Source: DASQWC01 sp035640475 (lineage in GTDB: Bacteria; Actinomycetota; JAICYB01). Taken from it: 16,789 nt of DNA. Positions within the stretch are counted from its first letter, which is position 1; the number at the start of each line of letters is the position of its first letter. The notes beneath the pieces are model-generated. The model saw only the letters and a list, made by a program, of their open reading frames with translations. It had not been told where the DNA came from and did no database searches. A program made the position numbers and the translations under genes. The stretch lies in NCBI GenBank assembly GCA_035640475.1, contig DASQWC010000214.1, positions 1 to 16,789 of the forward strand. Reading direction: 5' to 3'. This document shows, one piece after another, positions 7,009 to 14,589 of this stretch.

Positions 7009-7625
7009 CGGCGTCCCTTTCTCCACGCTTGTGCTTGTCCCTGGAATCGCTCGAGGACGTCCCACGGTACGTCCCCCTTCGGGTCACCCACGCGCTCCTC
7101 CCAGAAGCCCGGGCTGAACTCGTCCAGGAATGTGATGCGCTCGACCCACTTCACGCTCTTGTACGCCCACTTGTACGCCGGCGAAACGAAGCGCAGCGGC
7201 CACCCGCGCTCCGGCTTCAAGTCGCGGCCGTCCACACGCCACGCGAACAGACCGTCGCGAGCTTCCTGCAACGTAAGGCACGATGCGTACGGACTGGACC
7301 TCGCCGTGATGAGGACGTAGCTCGCTTCGGTCAGCGGCGACGCCTCCGTTGTCAACGCGTTGAGGTGAACGCCCTCCCACCGGCAATCGGGTCGCGACCA
7401 TCCCCACACGCAGTGCAGGTCGACGACCCGCGTGATTCCTCCGAGCGCGTGAATGTCGTCCATCTGCAGCTCGACCGCCCGTTCGACGAGCCCGTCGACG
7501 TGAACGGCCCACGAGCCGGTCGGAACTTCGGGTTCCAAATGCAGGATCGGCAGATCGCCGTCGACGATCCGCTGCACGCGATCGGCGAGCGGACGCGACT
7601 GAGTCCCGGTCTGCTTCGGTCTCAC
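7005..7625 (-). CDS. Soluble sulfite-oxidase-like molybdopterin oxidoreductase
   Basis: 206-residue single-domain SUOX-fold enzyme without signal peptide or membrane helix, so probably cytoplasmic. The expected molybdenum-binding cysteine lies in DLHCVWGWS, followed by RWEGVHLNAL, GWPLRFVSP, YKSVKWVERI and a C-terminal PGFWEERVGDP, which matches the short bacterial sulfite oxidase-like proteins. A second cysteine (RPDCRWEG) is close to the site. It begins with GTG in the stop of narK (GTGA) and its own stop overlaps the Cys-rich gene. A position between a nitrate transporter and a nitrite reductase is notable, because eukaryotic nitrate reductases share this fold. A role as the missing nitrate reductase is a hypothesis; sulfite or another oxoanion is equally possible. 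Confidence 0.85.
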   Translation of the reverse strand: MRPKQTGTQSRPLADRVQRIVDGDLPILHLEPEVPTGSWAVHVDGLVERAVELQMDDIHALGGITRVVDLHCVWGWSRPDCRWEGVHLNALTTEASPLTEASYVLITARSSPYASCLTLQEARDGLFAWRVDGRDLKPERGWPLRFVSPAYKWAYKSVKWVERITFLDEFSPGFWEERVGDPKGDVPWDVLERFQGQAQAWRKGRR

Positions 7626-8812
7626 GCCGGCACCTGTACGGGGACGAGCCGCCAGCGTCGCGTCGCGTGGATCAGAGCGGCGCATCCGCCCAAACACGCG
7701 ACGGCCACGGCGGCCAGGCCGAGGACGTAGGAGCCCGTCCAGCTCTTCGTCACGCCGAGTCCGAACGGCAGCAGGAAACCTCCGAGCCCGCCGGCGGCGC
7801 CCACGAGACCGGTCACGGCGCCGATCTGTGTCGGAAAACGTCTCGGGACGATCTGGAAGACGGCACCGTTGCCCGCGCCCAGCGACCCAATGGCAAGCGT
7901 GAGAAGGCCCACCGTCGCAACGGGCGAGGGACCCCCGGCGACGACGATCAGCGCCACGGCCGCGATCGAGAACACTGCAGGCAGCACGCGCTCGCCGCCG
8001 ACCTTGTCCGCAATGAGCCCGCCGAACGGACGCAACAGGCTGCCGGACCCAGCGCATACCGCGGTAGCCGTTGCCGCCCACAGTGCACCGACCCCGTACG
8101 CATCGCGAAGGAAGATCGGGAGAAAGCTCACCATGCCGACGAATCCGCCGAACGTGACGAGATAGATCGCACACAGCGAGCGCGCGTCAGAGGACATCCA
8201 CACGCTTCGAAGCGGCTGGGGAGACGACGCCTCACCGGCGGGCGAGGATCGCGTCAGCGCGACGAAGGCCACGAGCACTCCCAGGAGCGGCAACGACGCC
8301 AGGCCCAGGACACCGTGCCAGCCCACGTGTCCCGCCAGCCGCGGAGCGACGAGCGCCGCAACCACCGTGCCGCTGTTTCCGGCGCCCGCGATGCCCATGG
8401 CCAGACCGCGCAGTCGCGGCTCGAAGGCCTTGCCCGCAAGCGGCAGTGCTACGGCGAAGCTCGACCCGGCGACGCCGAGCAAGATTCCGACGAGGAGCAG
8501 CTCGACAACCGACCGCGCGCCCAGCCACCCCCACAGCACCGCCACGACCGTGATCACAAGCGTCGCGGCGCCGACGGGCCGGGCACCCTTGCGGTCGGCC
8601 AACGGCCCGACGATCAATCTGAAGAGCGATCCGGCAACGAGCGGGACGCCGACGGCAAGACCCTTCGCCCACGGCGCCAGGCCGAGGTCGTCGGAGATCG
8701 CGATACCCAGGGCGCCGAGGAGGACCCAGCACATGAAGCTCACTTCGAAGTGCAGCAATGAAGCGACGAGTGTGGGCACGTGACCGGCCCGGCGAATGTC
8801 GGCGATTCGCAT
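7622..8812 (-). CDS. narK: NarK-type nitrate/nitrite transporter (MFS, NNP family)
   Basis: 396-residue MFS protein with about twelve hydrophobic helices. NNP landmarks are GSLFRLIVGPLADRKGAR (loop 2-3 with an arginine expected in substrate binding), GAGNSGTVVAALVAPRLA as the first nitrate signature, FGGFVGMVSFLPIFLRD, the second substrate arginine region GSLLRPFGGLIADK, and GAGNGAVFQIVPRRFP followed by a glycine-rich GLVGAAGGLGGFLLP. The ATG overlaps the nirA stop by one base (TGATG), and its TGA overlaps the next GTG. Linkage to nirA argues for nitrate or nitrite uptake for assimilation. Uptake versus nitrite export cannot be decided from sequence. Confidence 0.93.
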   Translation of the reverse strand: MRIADIRRAGHVPTLVASLLHFEVSFMCWVLLGALGIAISDDLGLAPWAKGLAVGVPLVAGSLFRLIVGPLADRKGARPVGAATLVITVVAVLWGWLGARSVVELLLVGILLGVAGSSFAVALPLAGKAFEPRLRGLAMGIAGAGNSGTVVAALVAPRLAGHVGWHGVLGLASLPLLGVLVAFVALTRSSPAGEASSPQPLRSVWMSSDARSLCAIYLVTFGGFVGMVSFLPIFLRDAYGVGALWAATATAVCAGSGSLLRPFGGLIADKVGGERVLPAVFSIAAVALIVVAGGPSPVATVGLLTLAIGSLGAGNGAVFQIVPRRFPTQIGAVTGLVGAAGGLGGFLLPFGLGVTKSWTGSYVLGLAAVAVACLGGCAALIHATRRWRLVPVQVPA

Positions 8813-10446
8813 CAGTCCTCGCCCTCACCCGTCGTCGAAGGGACGAACGACTCGGAGAACCGCTCGCCGAGATAGGCGGCAACCCCGGCCGGTCGCAGCC
8901 GCTCGACGACGTCCGGGAACCCATCGCCGTCCTCTCGCCGTTCGACGAAGAGCTCGACGAGGGCGCGCACGATGTCCTCGGCCGCGGCGGCATCGATGCG
9001 CCCGATGCGGTCGGCCATCCGCACCCGGCGGCCGAGGCGTCCGCCGACGAAGAGCTGGTAACCCTCGCGAACGGACCCGCAGATCTTCACCCGGCACCCG
9101 GCCAGCCCGATGTCCGACGCCTGGTGCTGCGCGCAGCTGTTCGGACATCCCGAGATGTGGATGCGCATGTTGCGCACGGCGTCGTCCTCCGGTGGGGATG
9201 AGCGGAAGACATCGCCGATGCGCCGGGCGGCGTCCTGCGAGTCTGAGACCGCAAGCACGCAGTGGGTCGTGCCCGGGCAAGCGCGAACGTCGGATACATC
9301 TCCCGCACCGAAGGCGGCCAGACCCGCGGCGCTCAGTGCCGACAGCACGCGAGCGATGCGGTCCTCGGCCACCCATGCGATCTCGGCGTTCTGTTCGGGG
9401 CTGAACCTGACGGAGCCGTCCCCCTCGTCGCGCGCGAGCGAAGCGAGTGCGCGCACCTGATCGGGTGTGAGATCGCCCAGAGGTACACCGACACGAACGC
9501 GGAAGCGCCCGGGCTGGCGTTGCGGGAGCACCGAAGCGTCGGAGGGTGCGGCCGGCTCGGGCGGCATCGTCGGCTCACCGAACAGCGGGCGCTCGCCGGT
9601 TTTCGCCTCGAAGGCCTCCGCAAACGCTTCACGGAACTTCTCGATCCCCCACGCCTCGACGAGGTACTTCAGACGCGCTCGGTTGTCGCGGAACCCATGC
9701 TCGGAATAGACGTCGATGACGGCGTCCATGACGGCCACGGCGCGCTCGGCCCGAACGTACGCGCACAACGCGTGCGAGACGCGCGGCGTCGTGGCAAGGC
9801 TTCCGGCGATCCAGACGGCGAAGCCCGGCTCCCGACCCGGTCCGGGGACCGCAACGAACCCGATGTCGTTTACTTGTGCGTGACGCGCACAGTCGCCGCA
9901 GCCGCCGAAAGAGACGTTCAGACGGCGCGGAAGTCTCGTGTTGTATTCGGCGGCTCGCCGCACGACGGCATCGTGCGTCTCACGCACCCACGGCCGGGTG
10001 TCCAGAACTTCCTCGGCGCAGATGCCGGCGGCCGGGCAGCCGAGCACGTTTCGAACGGTATGGCCGCACGCCGCACGCGTCGTCAGTCCGGCCTGGTGAA
10101 GCGACTCCATCACCTCGAGGAGCTTTGTCGTCGGCACTCCGTGCAGCTCGACGTTCGTCCGGGTCGTGAGGTGGATCGTTCCGTCCGCGCATCGTTGCGC
10201 CAGCTCCGCAACGCGATCGAGCTGATCGCTCGACGCAACGCCGCCTGGGATCCTGATGCGCATCATGTGCACGCCTGCCTGGTTCTGGCTGCACACTCCC
10301 CACGTCTTCAGGCGGTAGTAATCCTCCCCGGTGAGCGCTTCATAGCCCTCGCGCACGATCCGGTCGAAGTCGACGTCGAGATCGCCGGAGGACTTCAGTC
10401 CCTCGACGTCGGGCTTCTGCTGCCAGAGTGCTCGCGTCCTAGGCAT
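8812..10446 (-). CDS. nirA: Siroheme/4Fe-4S assimilatory nitrite reductase (NirA family; sulfite reductase alternative)
   Basis: 544-residue two-repeat enzyme that performs six-electron reduction, most likely nitrite to ammonia, with ferredoxin or a similar donor. Cluster and siroheme ligands are C390-x5-C396 (ACPGTTHC) and C434-x3-C438 (GCPNSCAQHQASDIG). Substrate-pocket residues include R96 in TTRTNVELHGV and the segment GCGDCARHAQVNDIG. The length is normal for ferredoxin nitrite/sulfite reductases. Neighbouring narK and the regulator favour nitrite over sulfite; the sequence alone does not separate them. ATG at 10446 overlaps the regulator stop by eight bases. A second in-frame ATG at 10455 is also possible, and neither has a strong Shine-Dalgarno. 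Confidence 0.9.
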   Translation of the reverse strand: MPRTRALWQQKPDVEGLKSSGDLDVDFDRIVREGYEALTGEDYYRLKTWGVCSQNQAGVHMMRIRIPGGVASSDQLDRVAELAQRCADGTIHLTTRTNVELHGVPTTKLLEVMESLHQAGLTTRAACGHTVRNVLGCPAAGICAEEVLDTRPWVRETHDAVVRRAAEYNTRLPRRLNVSFGGCGDCARHAQVNDIGFVAVPGPGREPGFAVWIAGSLATTPRVSHALCAYVRAERAVAVMDAVIDVYSEHGFRDNRARLKYLVEAWGIEKFREAFAEAFEAKTGERPLFGEPTMPPEPAAPSDASVLPQRQPGRFRVRVGVPLGDLTPDQVRALASLARDEGDGSVRFSPEQNAEIAWVAEDRIARVLSALSAAGLAAFGAGDVSDVRACPGTTHCVLAVSDSQDAARRIGDVFRSSPPEDDAVRNMRIHISGCPNSCAQHQASDIGLAGCRVKICGSVREGYQLFVGGRLGRRVRMADRIGRIDAAAAEDIVRALVELFVERREDGDGFPDVVERLRPAGVAAYLGERFSESFVPSTTGEGED

Positions 10447-10759
10447 CCGCCGCATCCATGAGGAGATCGAGATCCAGCCGGTAGCCGACGCGGCGCACGG
10501 TGACGATGGCATGACCAGCGCCGTCCATCGCCCGGCGCAGCCGCCGCACGCACACGTCGATCGCGCGCGGGTCGACCGTTGCGTCCTGCCCCCAGATGTG
10601 CTCGGCAATCGCTTCGCGAGTCAGCGCTCGTTGCGGACTGCCGGCCAGCAATCCGAGAACCCGCAGGTCGAGCGGGCGAAGCGCCAGCGGTCGTCCGAGA
10701 AGGCGTGCGCCGGCGCGCTCGACCGTGAGGGGACCGAGGGAGATCGCCACGCACAACAC
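10439..10759 (-). CDS. Stand-alone OmpR/PhoB-type winged-helix DNA-binding regulator
   Basis: 106 residues that are essentially only a Trans_reg_C winged-helix domain. Visible are LRPLDLRVLGLLAGSP (helix 1), LTREAIAEHIWG, the recognition helix DPRAIDVCVRRLRRAM and the wing IVTVRRVGYRL. No receiver domain precedes it. In Streptomyces the nitrate regulator NnaR joins such a domain to a HemD-like domain, so this may be a reduced NnaR-like or GlnR-like regulator of the nirA-narK operon; that link is inference from position. The start is GTG at 10759. A -10-like CATAAC touches this start, so translation may really begin further in, for example at GTG 10750. Overlaps nirA by eight bases. Confidence 0.8.
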   Translation of the reverse strand: MLCVAISLGPLTVERAGARLLGRPLALRPLDLRVLGLLAGSPQRALTREAIAEHIWGQDATVDPRAIDVCVRRLRRAMDGAGHAIVTVRRVGYRLDLDLLMDAADA

Positions 10760-10799
10760 GTTATGGGCGCGCGTTTTCAGGGATGTTTCAGGCGGTTAC
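10760..10799 (-). promoter_or_regulatory. Candidate operator/promoter of the nitrate-assimilation operon
   Basis: On the - strand CCTGAAA occurs at 10792-10786 and again at 10781-10775, exactly 11 bp apart, preceded by GTAAC at 10799-10795. The resulting GTAAC / GAAAC / GAAAA series at 10-11 bp spacing resembles the direct half-sites used by GlnR, PhoP and other OmpR-type winged-helix proteins. A -10-like CATAAC (10765-10760) lies just downstream, so the repeats would cover the -35 region. The repeats are seen directly; the binding protein is inferred. The full gap between moaC and the regulator (10760-10836) holds nothing else clear and no strong terminator. Confidence 0.45.
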
Positions 10800-10836
10800 G
10801 GCGCTGTGAAGACCTCGTGTCCGTGCAGGTCAGCCC

Positions 10837-11280
10837 TTATTCGGACTGAAAGTCGCCGCTGCGCCCGCCGCTCTTCGAGACCAGCCGCACGCCGGTGATC
10901 ACAGCAGCGCGGTCGTAGGCCTTCGTCGTGTCATACAGGCACAGCGCACCGACGGCGGCCGACGTCAAGGCCTCCATCTCGACACCGGTGCGATCGCGCG
11001 CCCGAACGGTCGCGCGCACGACGATCCGTCCATCGGTTTCGTTCGGCGTCACCGAGACCTCGGCCCCCGTGAGCGCGACCGGGTGACAGAACGGCAGCAG
11101 GTCCGGCGTGCGCTTCACTGCTTGCAGCCCGGCGATGCGCGCGGCTTCGAGCGCGTCGCCTTTCGGCGTGCCCGCGCAGACCCGGGCGCACGCTTCCGGC
11201 GTCATCGAGATCGTTGCTTCGGCCACCGCCTCCCGCTCCGTGACGTCCTTCCCGCCGACATCGACGATGCGTGAGCTCAC
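10837..11280 (-). CDS. moaC: Cyclic pyranopterin monophosphate synthase MoaC
   Basis: 147-residue MoaC, which with MoaA turns GTP into cPMP, the first committed intermediate of molybdenum cofactor. Full-length with the expected landmarks: VDVGGKDVTEREAVAEA near the N-terminus, GTPKGDALEAARIAGLQA, LLPFCHP, GVEMEALTSAA, YDTTKAYDR and the C-terminal KSGGRSGDF. The start is GTG at 11280, overlapping the fdhD stop as GTGA, so the two are co-translated. No moaA is in the window. The TAA is followed by 77 bases without an obvious terminator. Confidence 0.96.
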   Translation of the reverse strand: MSSRIVDVGGKDVTEREAVAEATISMTPEACARVCAGTPKGDALEAARIAGLQAVKRTPDLLPFCHPVALTGAEVSVTPNETDGRIVVRATVRARDRTGVEMEALTSAAVGALCLYDTTKAYDRAAVITGVRLVSKSGGRSGDFQSE

Positions 11281-12116
11281 CTCAGGCGCTCCTCGCCGGC
11301 GTAGACGTTGAATCCTTCCTCCCGCAGGAAGCCGACGAGCGTCATTCCGAAACGGTTCGCAACGTCAACGGCCAGCGAAGACGGCGCCGAGACGGCACAG
11401 AAGAACGACACTCCCGCACGCAACGCCTTCTGCAAGAGCTCGAAGCTCGCTCGTCCGCTCACGAGGACGGCGTGGTCGGTGAACGGAACTCGCTTCTCGA
11501 GCACGCCCCAGCCGGCAAGCTTGTCCATCGCGTTGTGGCGTCCGACATCCTCACGGATCTCAACGAGCCCGCCGGTCGCGTCGAAGAGCGCAGCCGCGTG
11601 GAGCCCACCGGTCTTCGAGAAGATGCGTTGCGCTTCGCGCAAACGATGCGGAAGCGACAGGACGACATGGCGTGTGACCATCGGGCCGTCGCTCAGTTGC
11701 GGGCCGCCGAGTGACTCGACGGCGTCGAGGCTCGCTTTGCCGCACACGCCGCACGCGCTCGTCGTGTAGAAGTGGCGCTCGAGGGAGCCGAGCTCGGGCA
11801 GCGACGGAAGCGCCAGATCGACGGTGACGACGTTGAACTGCTGTTCCTGCCCGATGTCGGGATCGACACAGTAGCGAACGCTCGACACATCTTCGTGCTT
11901 GCCGATAACGCCCTCGCCGTAGAGAAAGCCCGTCGCGAGCTCGAAGTCGTTGCCCGGCGTGCGCATCGTGACGGCAACGGTCCTGCGCTCACCGCCGGCC
12001 TGTACGCGAATCTCGAGCGGCTCTTCGGTCGCCAGCGTGTCCGCACGAGTCTTCTCGCCGTTCCGCGACACGGCGCGTACGGTCGTCGACACTTGACTCC
12101 CAGGACGATGACTCAC
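11277..12116 (-). CDS. fdhD: Formate dehydrogenase accessory sulfurtransferase FdhD
   Basis: 279-residue FdhD, which passes sulfur from a cysteine desulfurase to the bis-MGD cofactor of formate dehydrogenase-type enzymes. The sulfur-carrying CxxC is C122/C125 in SACGVCGK. Other family segments are TMRTPGNDFELATGFLYGEG, KTGGLHAAALFD and REDVGRHNAMDK. Presence next to the FdhF/YdeP-type enzyme at 12370-14577 makes that protein its likely client. Two starts are possible: GTG 12116 without Shine-Dalgarno, or GTG 12092 (271 residues), which has GGGAG four bases upstream and would suit the weak -10 at 12133-12128. Both leave the domain intact. Translationally coupled to moaC. Confidence 0.95.
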   Translation of the reverse strand: MSHRPGSQVSTTVRAVSRNGEKTRADTLATEEPLEIRVQAGGERRTVAVTMRTPGNDFELATGFLYGEGVIGKHEDVSSVRYCVDPDIGQEQQFNVVTVDLALPSLPELGSLERHFYTTSACGVCGKASLDAVESLGGPQLSDGPMVTRHVVLSLPHRLREAQRIFSKTGGLHAAALFDATGGLVEIREDVGRHNAMDKLAGWGVLEKRVPFTDHAVLVSGRASFELLQKALRAGVSFFCAVSAPSSLAVDVANRFGMTLVGFLREEGFNVYAGEERLR

Positions 12117-12127
12117 GTCGTCGGCTC

Positions 12128-12133
12128 ACTCTA
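12128..12133 (-). promoter_or_regulatory. Weak -10-like element upstream of fdhD
   Basis: TAGAGT on the - strand fits TANNNT and would give a short leader before GTG 12092 and its GGGAG. No convincing -35 is visible. The rest of the 59-base divergent gap (12117-12175) holds two CCATGG boxes at 12150-12155 and 12162-12167 and the ribosome site of the + strand gene. Confidence 0.25.
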
Positions 12134-12165
12134 CGATCTGGCCCCTTCCCCATGGCGCGTACCAT

Positions 12166-12170
12166 GGAGG
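12166..12170 (+). promoter_or_regulatory. Shine-Dalgarno deciding the start of the heptad-repeat protein
   Basis: GGAGG within a run of GGA/GAG repeats sits five bases before ATG 12176. In-frame ATGs at 12152 and 12164 lack such a site, so 12176 is preferred. Confidence 0.6.
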
Positions 12171-12175
12171 AGGAG

Positions 12176-12373
12176 ATGGATCTTCACGTCCCACTGCTGA
12201 CCGGCGCGATCCTGGCGCCGTTTACCGGAATCCAGGTCTGGATCAACAAGGGACGCTTCGATGCAATCGAAGGACGCTTCGATGCAATCGAGCGGCGCTT
12301 GGATCAGATGAGGTCTGAGCTATTGCAGATCGCTCTGGCCCTCGGCGCACATTCCCATCCCGAGCCGAACTAA
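12176..12373 (+). CDS. Small membrane-anchored heptad-repeat (coiled-coil) protein
   Basis: 65-residue protein with one N-terminal hydrophobic segment (about 5-23, VPLLTGAILAPFTGIQVWI) followed by two identical heptads GRFDAIE (26-39), a third degenerate heptad RRLDQMR (40-46) and an amphipathic tail ending HSHPEPN. This is the layout of small tethered coiled-coil proteins common in high-GC bacteria, whose function is unknown to me. It lies opposite to fdhD and fdhF, with its TAA sharing CTAA with the fdhF-like stop. The start is chosen by GGAGG; the ATGs at 12152 or 12164 would add up to eight residues. It could assist a membrane complex, but nothing in the sequence shows this. Confidence 0.65.
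   Translation: MDLHVPLLTGAILAPFTGIQVWINKGRFDAIEGRFDAIERRLDQMRSELLQIALALGAHSHPEPN
12251..12313 (+). repeat. 21-bp tandem repeat, two near-perfect copies plus one degenerate
   Basis: Units at 12251-12271 and 12272-12292 are identical except for the last base, and 12293-12313 is a diverged third unit. Each encodes one heptad, so copy number can change without shifting the frame. The near-identity at DNA level, including third positions, suggests recent duplication. Confidence 0.85.
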
Positions 12374-14577
12374 GTCGTCCGCTCGATCCGCACCACTGCG
12401 TTGTAGTCGGGAATTCCCGCCTGCGGCGAGCGGACGCGCCGGTCGATCAGCACCGATCCTTCCGGCCAGTGCACCTGAACGTTTCGCGGCCGAACCGGGG
12501 CGCAGAACACGTGACCGTTGTATTCACCGGCGTCGCTTCGCAGCGTGACGGCGTCGCCGTTGCGCAGGCCGAGCGCCTCCGCGTCGCTCGCGTTCATCAG
12601 CACCGCATCGCGGACGGCCTTGTTCAGCGGATCGGTCTGCTCATGAACCATGCTGTTGAACTGCTTGCCTCTTCGCGTCGCGCACAGGAACATGCCGTCG
12701 GGCACCTCGACGAGCGGCAGCGGAACGACCGAGAAGTGCGCCTTGCCGTCGGACGTCGGGAAGCTCCATCCGTCGCACAGCAACGGTCCGCCGTACTGCA
12801 CCGAGTCACCCGCGTCGCGGAGCTGCTGGATGCCTTCGTACAGCGGCACGACGCGCGCAATCTCCTCGCGCACGCCGTGCGTGTCGGCGAACGACAGGCG
12901 GTCGGACAGCTCGGGGCGCACGCGTCGCGCGAGATCGAACAGGACGTCCCACTCGGCCCTCGCTTCGCCGATGCGCCTGCCTTTGATCTCGGGTGAGTAG
13001 ATGATCCGTCGTTCGGTCGATGTCTCCGTGACGCCGCCGGGCGTCTCGTAGCGCGTGGCGGCCGGCAGCAGGACGACATCGCCGCCGCCGACGAGCATCT
13101 GCGACGACGCCACGATGTCCATGTGCACGCGCAACGGGACGCGCGATAGCGCCTCCTCGACGTAGCGCGGCTCCGGGAGCACCTCGAGGAAGTTGCCGCC
13201 CGAGCAGAACAGAACGTCCAGGTTGCCCTCATGCGCCGCGTCGACCATCTCCGGCGCCGTGAGACCTCGCGCGCTCGGCACGGGGAACCCCCATTGCTCG
13301 GTCATCTCCGCCGCAGTCGCGTCGGTGACCGGAACGCCGCCGGGAAGGACGGTCGAGTACGCGCCCATCTCGGCGCCACCCTGGACGCCCGAGTGTCCGC
13401 GGATCGGCATCAGGCCGCATCGTTCGCGCCCGACGAAGCCTCTCGACAGTCCGAGGTTGACGATTGCGCGGACGTTGTCCTCTCCGTACGCGTGCTGCGT
13501 GACACCCATGCTCCAGACGAAGACGGCGGTTGAGGCGGCGCCGATCATGTCGCCGAGCTCCGCCATCTCGTCTCGAGTGCACCCGCCGGCGCGTTCGAGG
13601 TCGTCCCAAGACTGCGCTTCGAGCGCTGTGCTCAGCTCGTCGAAACCGGTCGTGTGAGCGTCGATGAACGACCGGTCGACGAGGTCGCGCTGGATCATGT
13701 GCCGCAGGACACCGTTCAGAAAGCCGACGTCGCCTCCGATGTTGATCTGGAAGAAGCGGTCGGTGATCTTCGTCCCGAAGAGCGCCGATTCGAGGTTCGA
13801 GGGGACCCAGTACCGGTCCATTCCCGGCTCCCGGTACGGGTTCACGCAGACGACCTTCGTCCCGGCCTTGCGCGCGTGGTAGAGGTACTTCATCGACACG
13901 GGCTGGTTGTTCGCGACGTTCGAGCCGATGAACACGATCAGGTCGGTGCCGATCCAGTCGGTGTACGAGCACGTCGTCGCGGCCACCCCGAGGCCCTCTT
14001 TGAGCGCGAACGTGCTCGGCGAGTGGCACACGCGCGCGGCGTTGTCGATGGAGTTTGTTCCGATGGCCCGGACGGCCTTGGCGGCCGCGTAATAGCTCTC
14101 GTTGGGCATGCCGCGGCTGGTCAGATAGAAGGCAGCCCGCTGCGGATCGGTGGCACGGATGCGCGACGCGACGAGATCGAGCGCCTCTTCCCAGGACGCT
14201 CGCTTGAAACCGCGGTCGCCGGCGGGCCGGATCATCGGGTAGGGAAGGCGTCCGAGCTCGCGCAGCTCCGCGGAACGCTTTTGCTTTAGTGGCTCGACGT
14301 CGGAAAGAAGCGCCGGATCGAGCGCCGGCATCGTGTTCAAGCTCAGCAGCCGCAGGCGCACGTTGCACAGGTGAACCTCATCCATCGTCCAGTCGCGCAG
14401 ACCCTTGGTGCCGAGCGCGCAGCCGTCGCAGACGCCGTGGCGCAGGATCCGCCACGCGTAGGGAAGCTGACGCTTGTTCTCGCGAATCGCCTTCCAGATC
14501 TCGAGGTAGTTGTTCGGACGCTTCTCGCCGATGCCGAACGGCTTGCGGCTCGCCCACAGCGAGGGCTTCCAGGGCAT
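12370..14577 (-). CDS. FdhF/YdeP-family bis-MGD molybdopterin oxidoreductase (formate dehydrogenase-like)
   Basis: 735-residue DMSO-reductase-superfamily enzyme of the FdhF/YdeP (TIGR01701) type: N-terminal MPWKPSLWAS and PNNYLEIWKA, then VCDGCALGTKGLRDW, the Mo-bisMGD core, and a C-terminal dinucleotide-binding domain with RRGKQFNSMVHEQTDPLNKA. C184 in AARVCHSPS aligns with the selenocysteine of FdhH and is encoded by TGC, so it is a cysteine version. For an Fe-S cluster it shows only H47, C50, C53 and C71 near the N-terminus, so the cluster may be unusual or absent. FdhD and MobA next door supply sulfur transfer and the guanylyl cofactor. The substrate is unknown; formate is only one option. 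It has no signal peptide, so it is cytoplasmic. Probably leaderless (see promoter). Confidence 0.88.
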   Translation of the reverse strand: MPWKPSLWASRKPFGIGEKRPNNYLEIWKAIRENKRQLPYAWRILRHGVCDGCALGTKGLRDWTMDEVHLCNVRLRLLSLNTMPALDPALLSDVEPLKQKRSAELRELGRLPYPMIRPAGDRGFKRASWEEALDLVASRIRATDPQRAAFYLTSRGMPNESYYAAAKAVRAIGTNSIDNAARVCHSPSTFALKEGLGVAATTCSYTDWIGTDLIVFIGSNVANNQPVSMKYLYHARKAGTKVVCVNPYREPGMDRYWVPSNLESALFGTKITDRFFQINIGGDVGFLNGVLRHMIQRDLVDRSFIDAHTTGFDELSTALEAQSWDDLERAGGCTRDEMAELGDMIGAASTAVFVWSMGVTQHAYGEDNVRAIVNLGLSRGFVGRERCGLMPIRGHSGVQGGAEMGAYSTVLPGGVPVTDATAAEMTEQWGFPVPSARGLTAPEMVDAAHEGNLDVLFCSGGNFLEVLPEPRYVEEALSRVPLRVHMDIVASSQMLVGGGDVVLLPAATRYETPGGVTETSTERRIIYSPEIKGRRIGEARAEWDVLFDLARRVRPELSDRLSFADTHGVREEIARVVPLYEGIQQLRDAGDSVQYGGPLLCDGWSFPTSDGKAHFSVVPLPLVEVPDGMFLCATRRGKQFNSMVHEQTDPLNKAVRDAVLMNASDAEALGLRNGDAVTLRSDAGEYNGHVFCAPVRPRNVQVHWPEGSVLIDRRVRSPQAGIPDYNAVVRIERTT

Positions 14578-14583
14578 GAGCGC

Positions 14584-14589
14584 AGGATA
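14584..14589 (-). promoter_or_regulatory. -10 element for leaderless transcription of the FdhF/YdeP-type gene
   Basis: TATCCT on the - strand occupies -12 to -7 relative to the A of ATG 14577, with a six-base spacer (14583-14578). This is the exact geometry of TANNNT in actinobacterial leaderless promoters. There is no Shine-Dalgarno before this ATG. It overlaps the opposite -10 at 14586-14591. Confidence 0.5.

Noticed and set aside
8812..10446. Assimilatory sulfite reductase as the primary call
   Set aside because: Motifs allow it, but direct coupling to narK and a nitrate-type regulator and absence of sulfate-assimilation genes favour nitrite.
12150..12167. Twin CCATGG boxes as an operator between fdhD and the small gene
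   Set aside because: Each is a 6-bp palindrome that simply contains in-frame ATGs; the spacing shows no further symmetry.
12251..12313. Tandem repeat as CRISPR or operator array
   Set aside because: The units are contiguous without spacers and fit a whole number of codons in a coding frame as coiled-coil heptads.
13664..14289. Long + strand open frames opposite the fdhF-like gene
   Set aside because: They are typical GC-driven shadows: no recognisable domain, arginine- or alanine-rich composition, and complete overlap with a well-conserved protein.
12370..14577. Selenocysteine-type formate dehydrogenase
   Set aside because: The equivalent codon (14028-14026) is TGC, not TGA, so the residue is ordinary cysteine.
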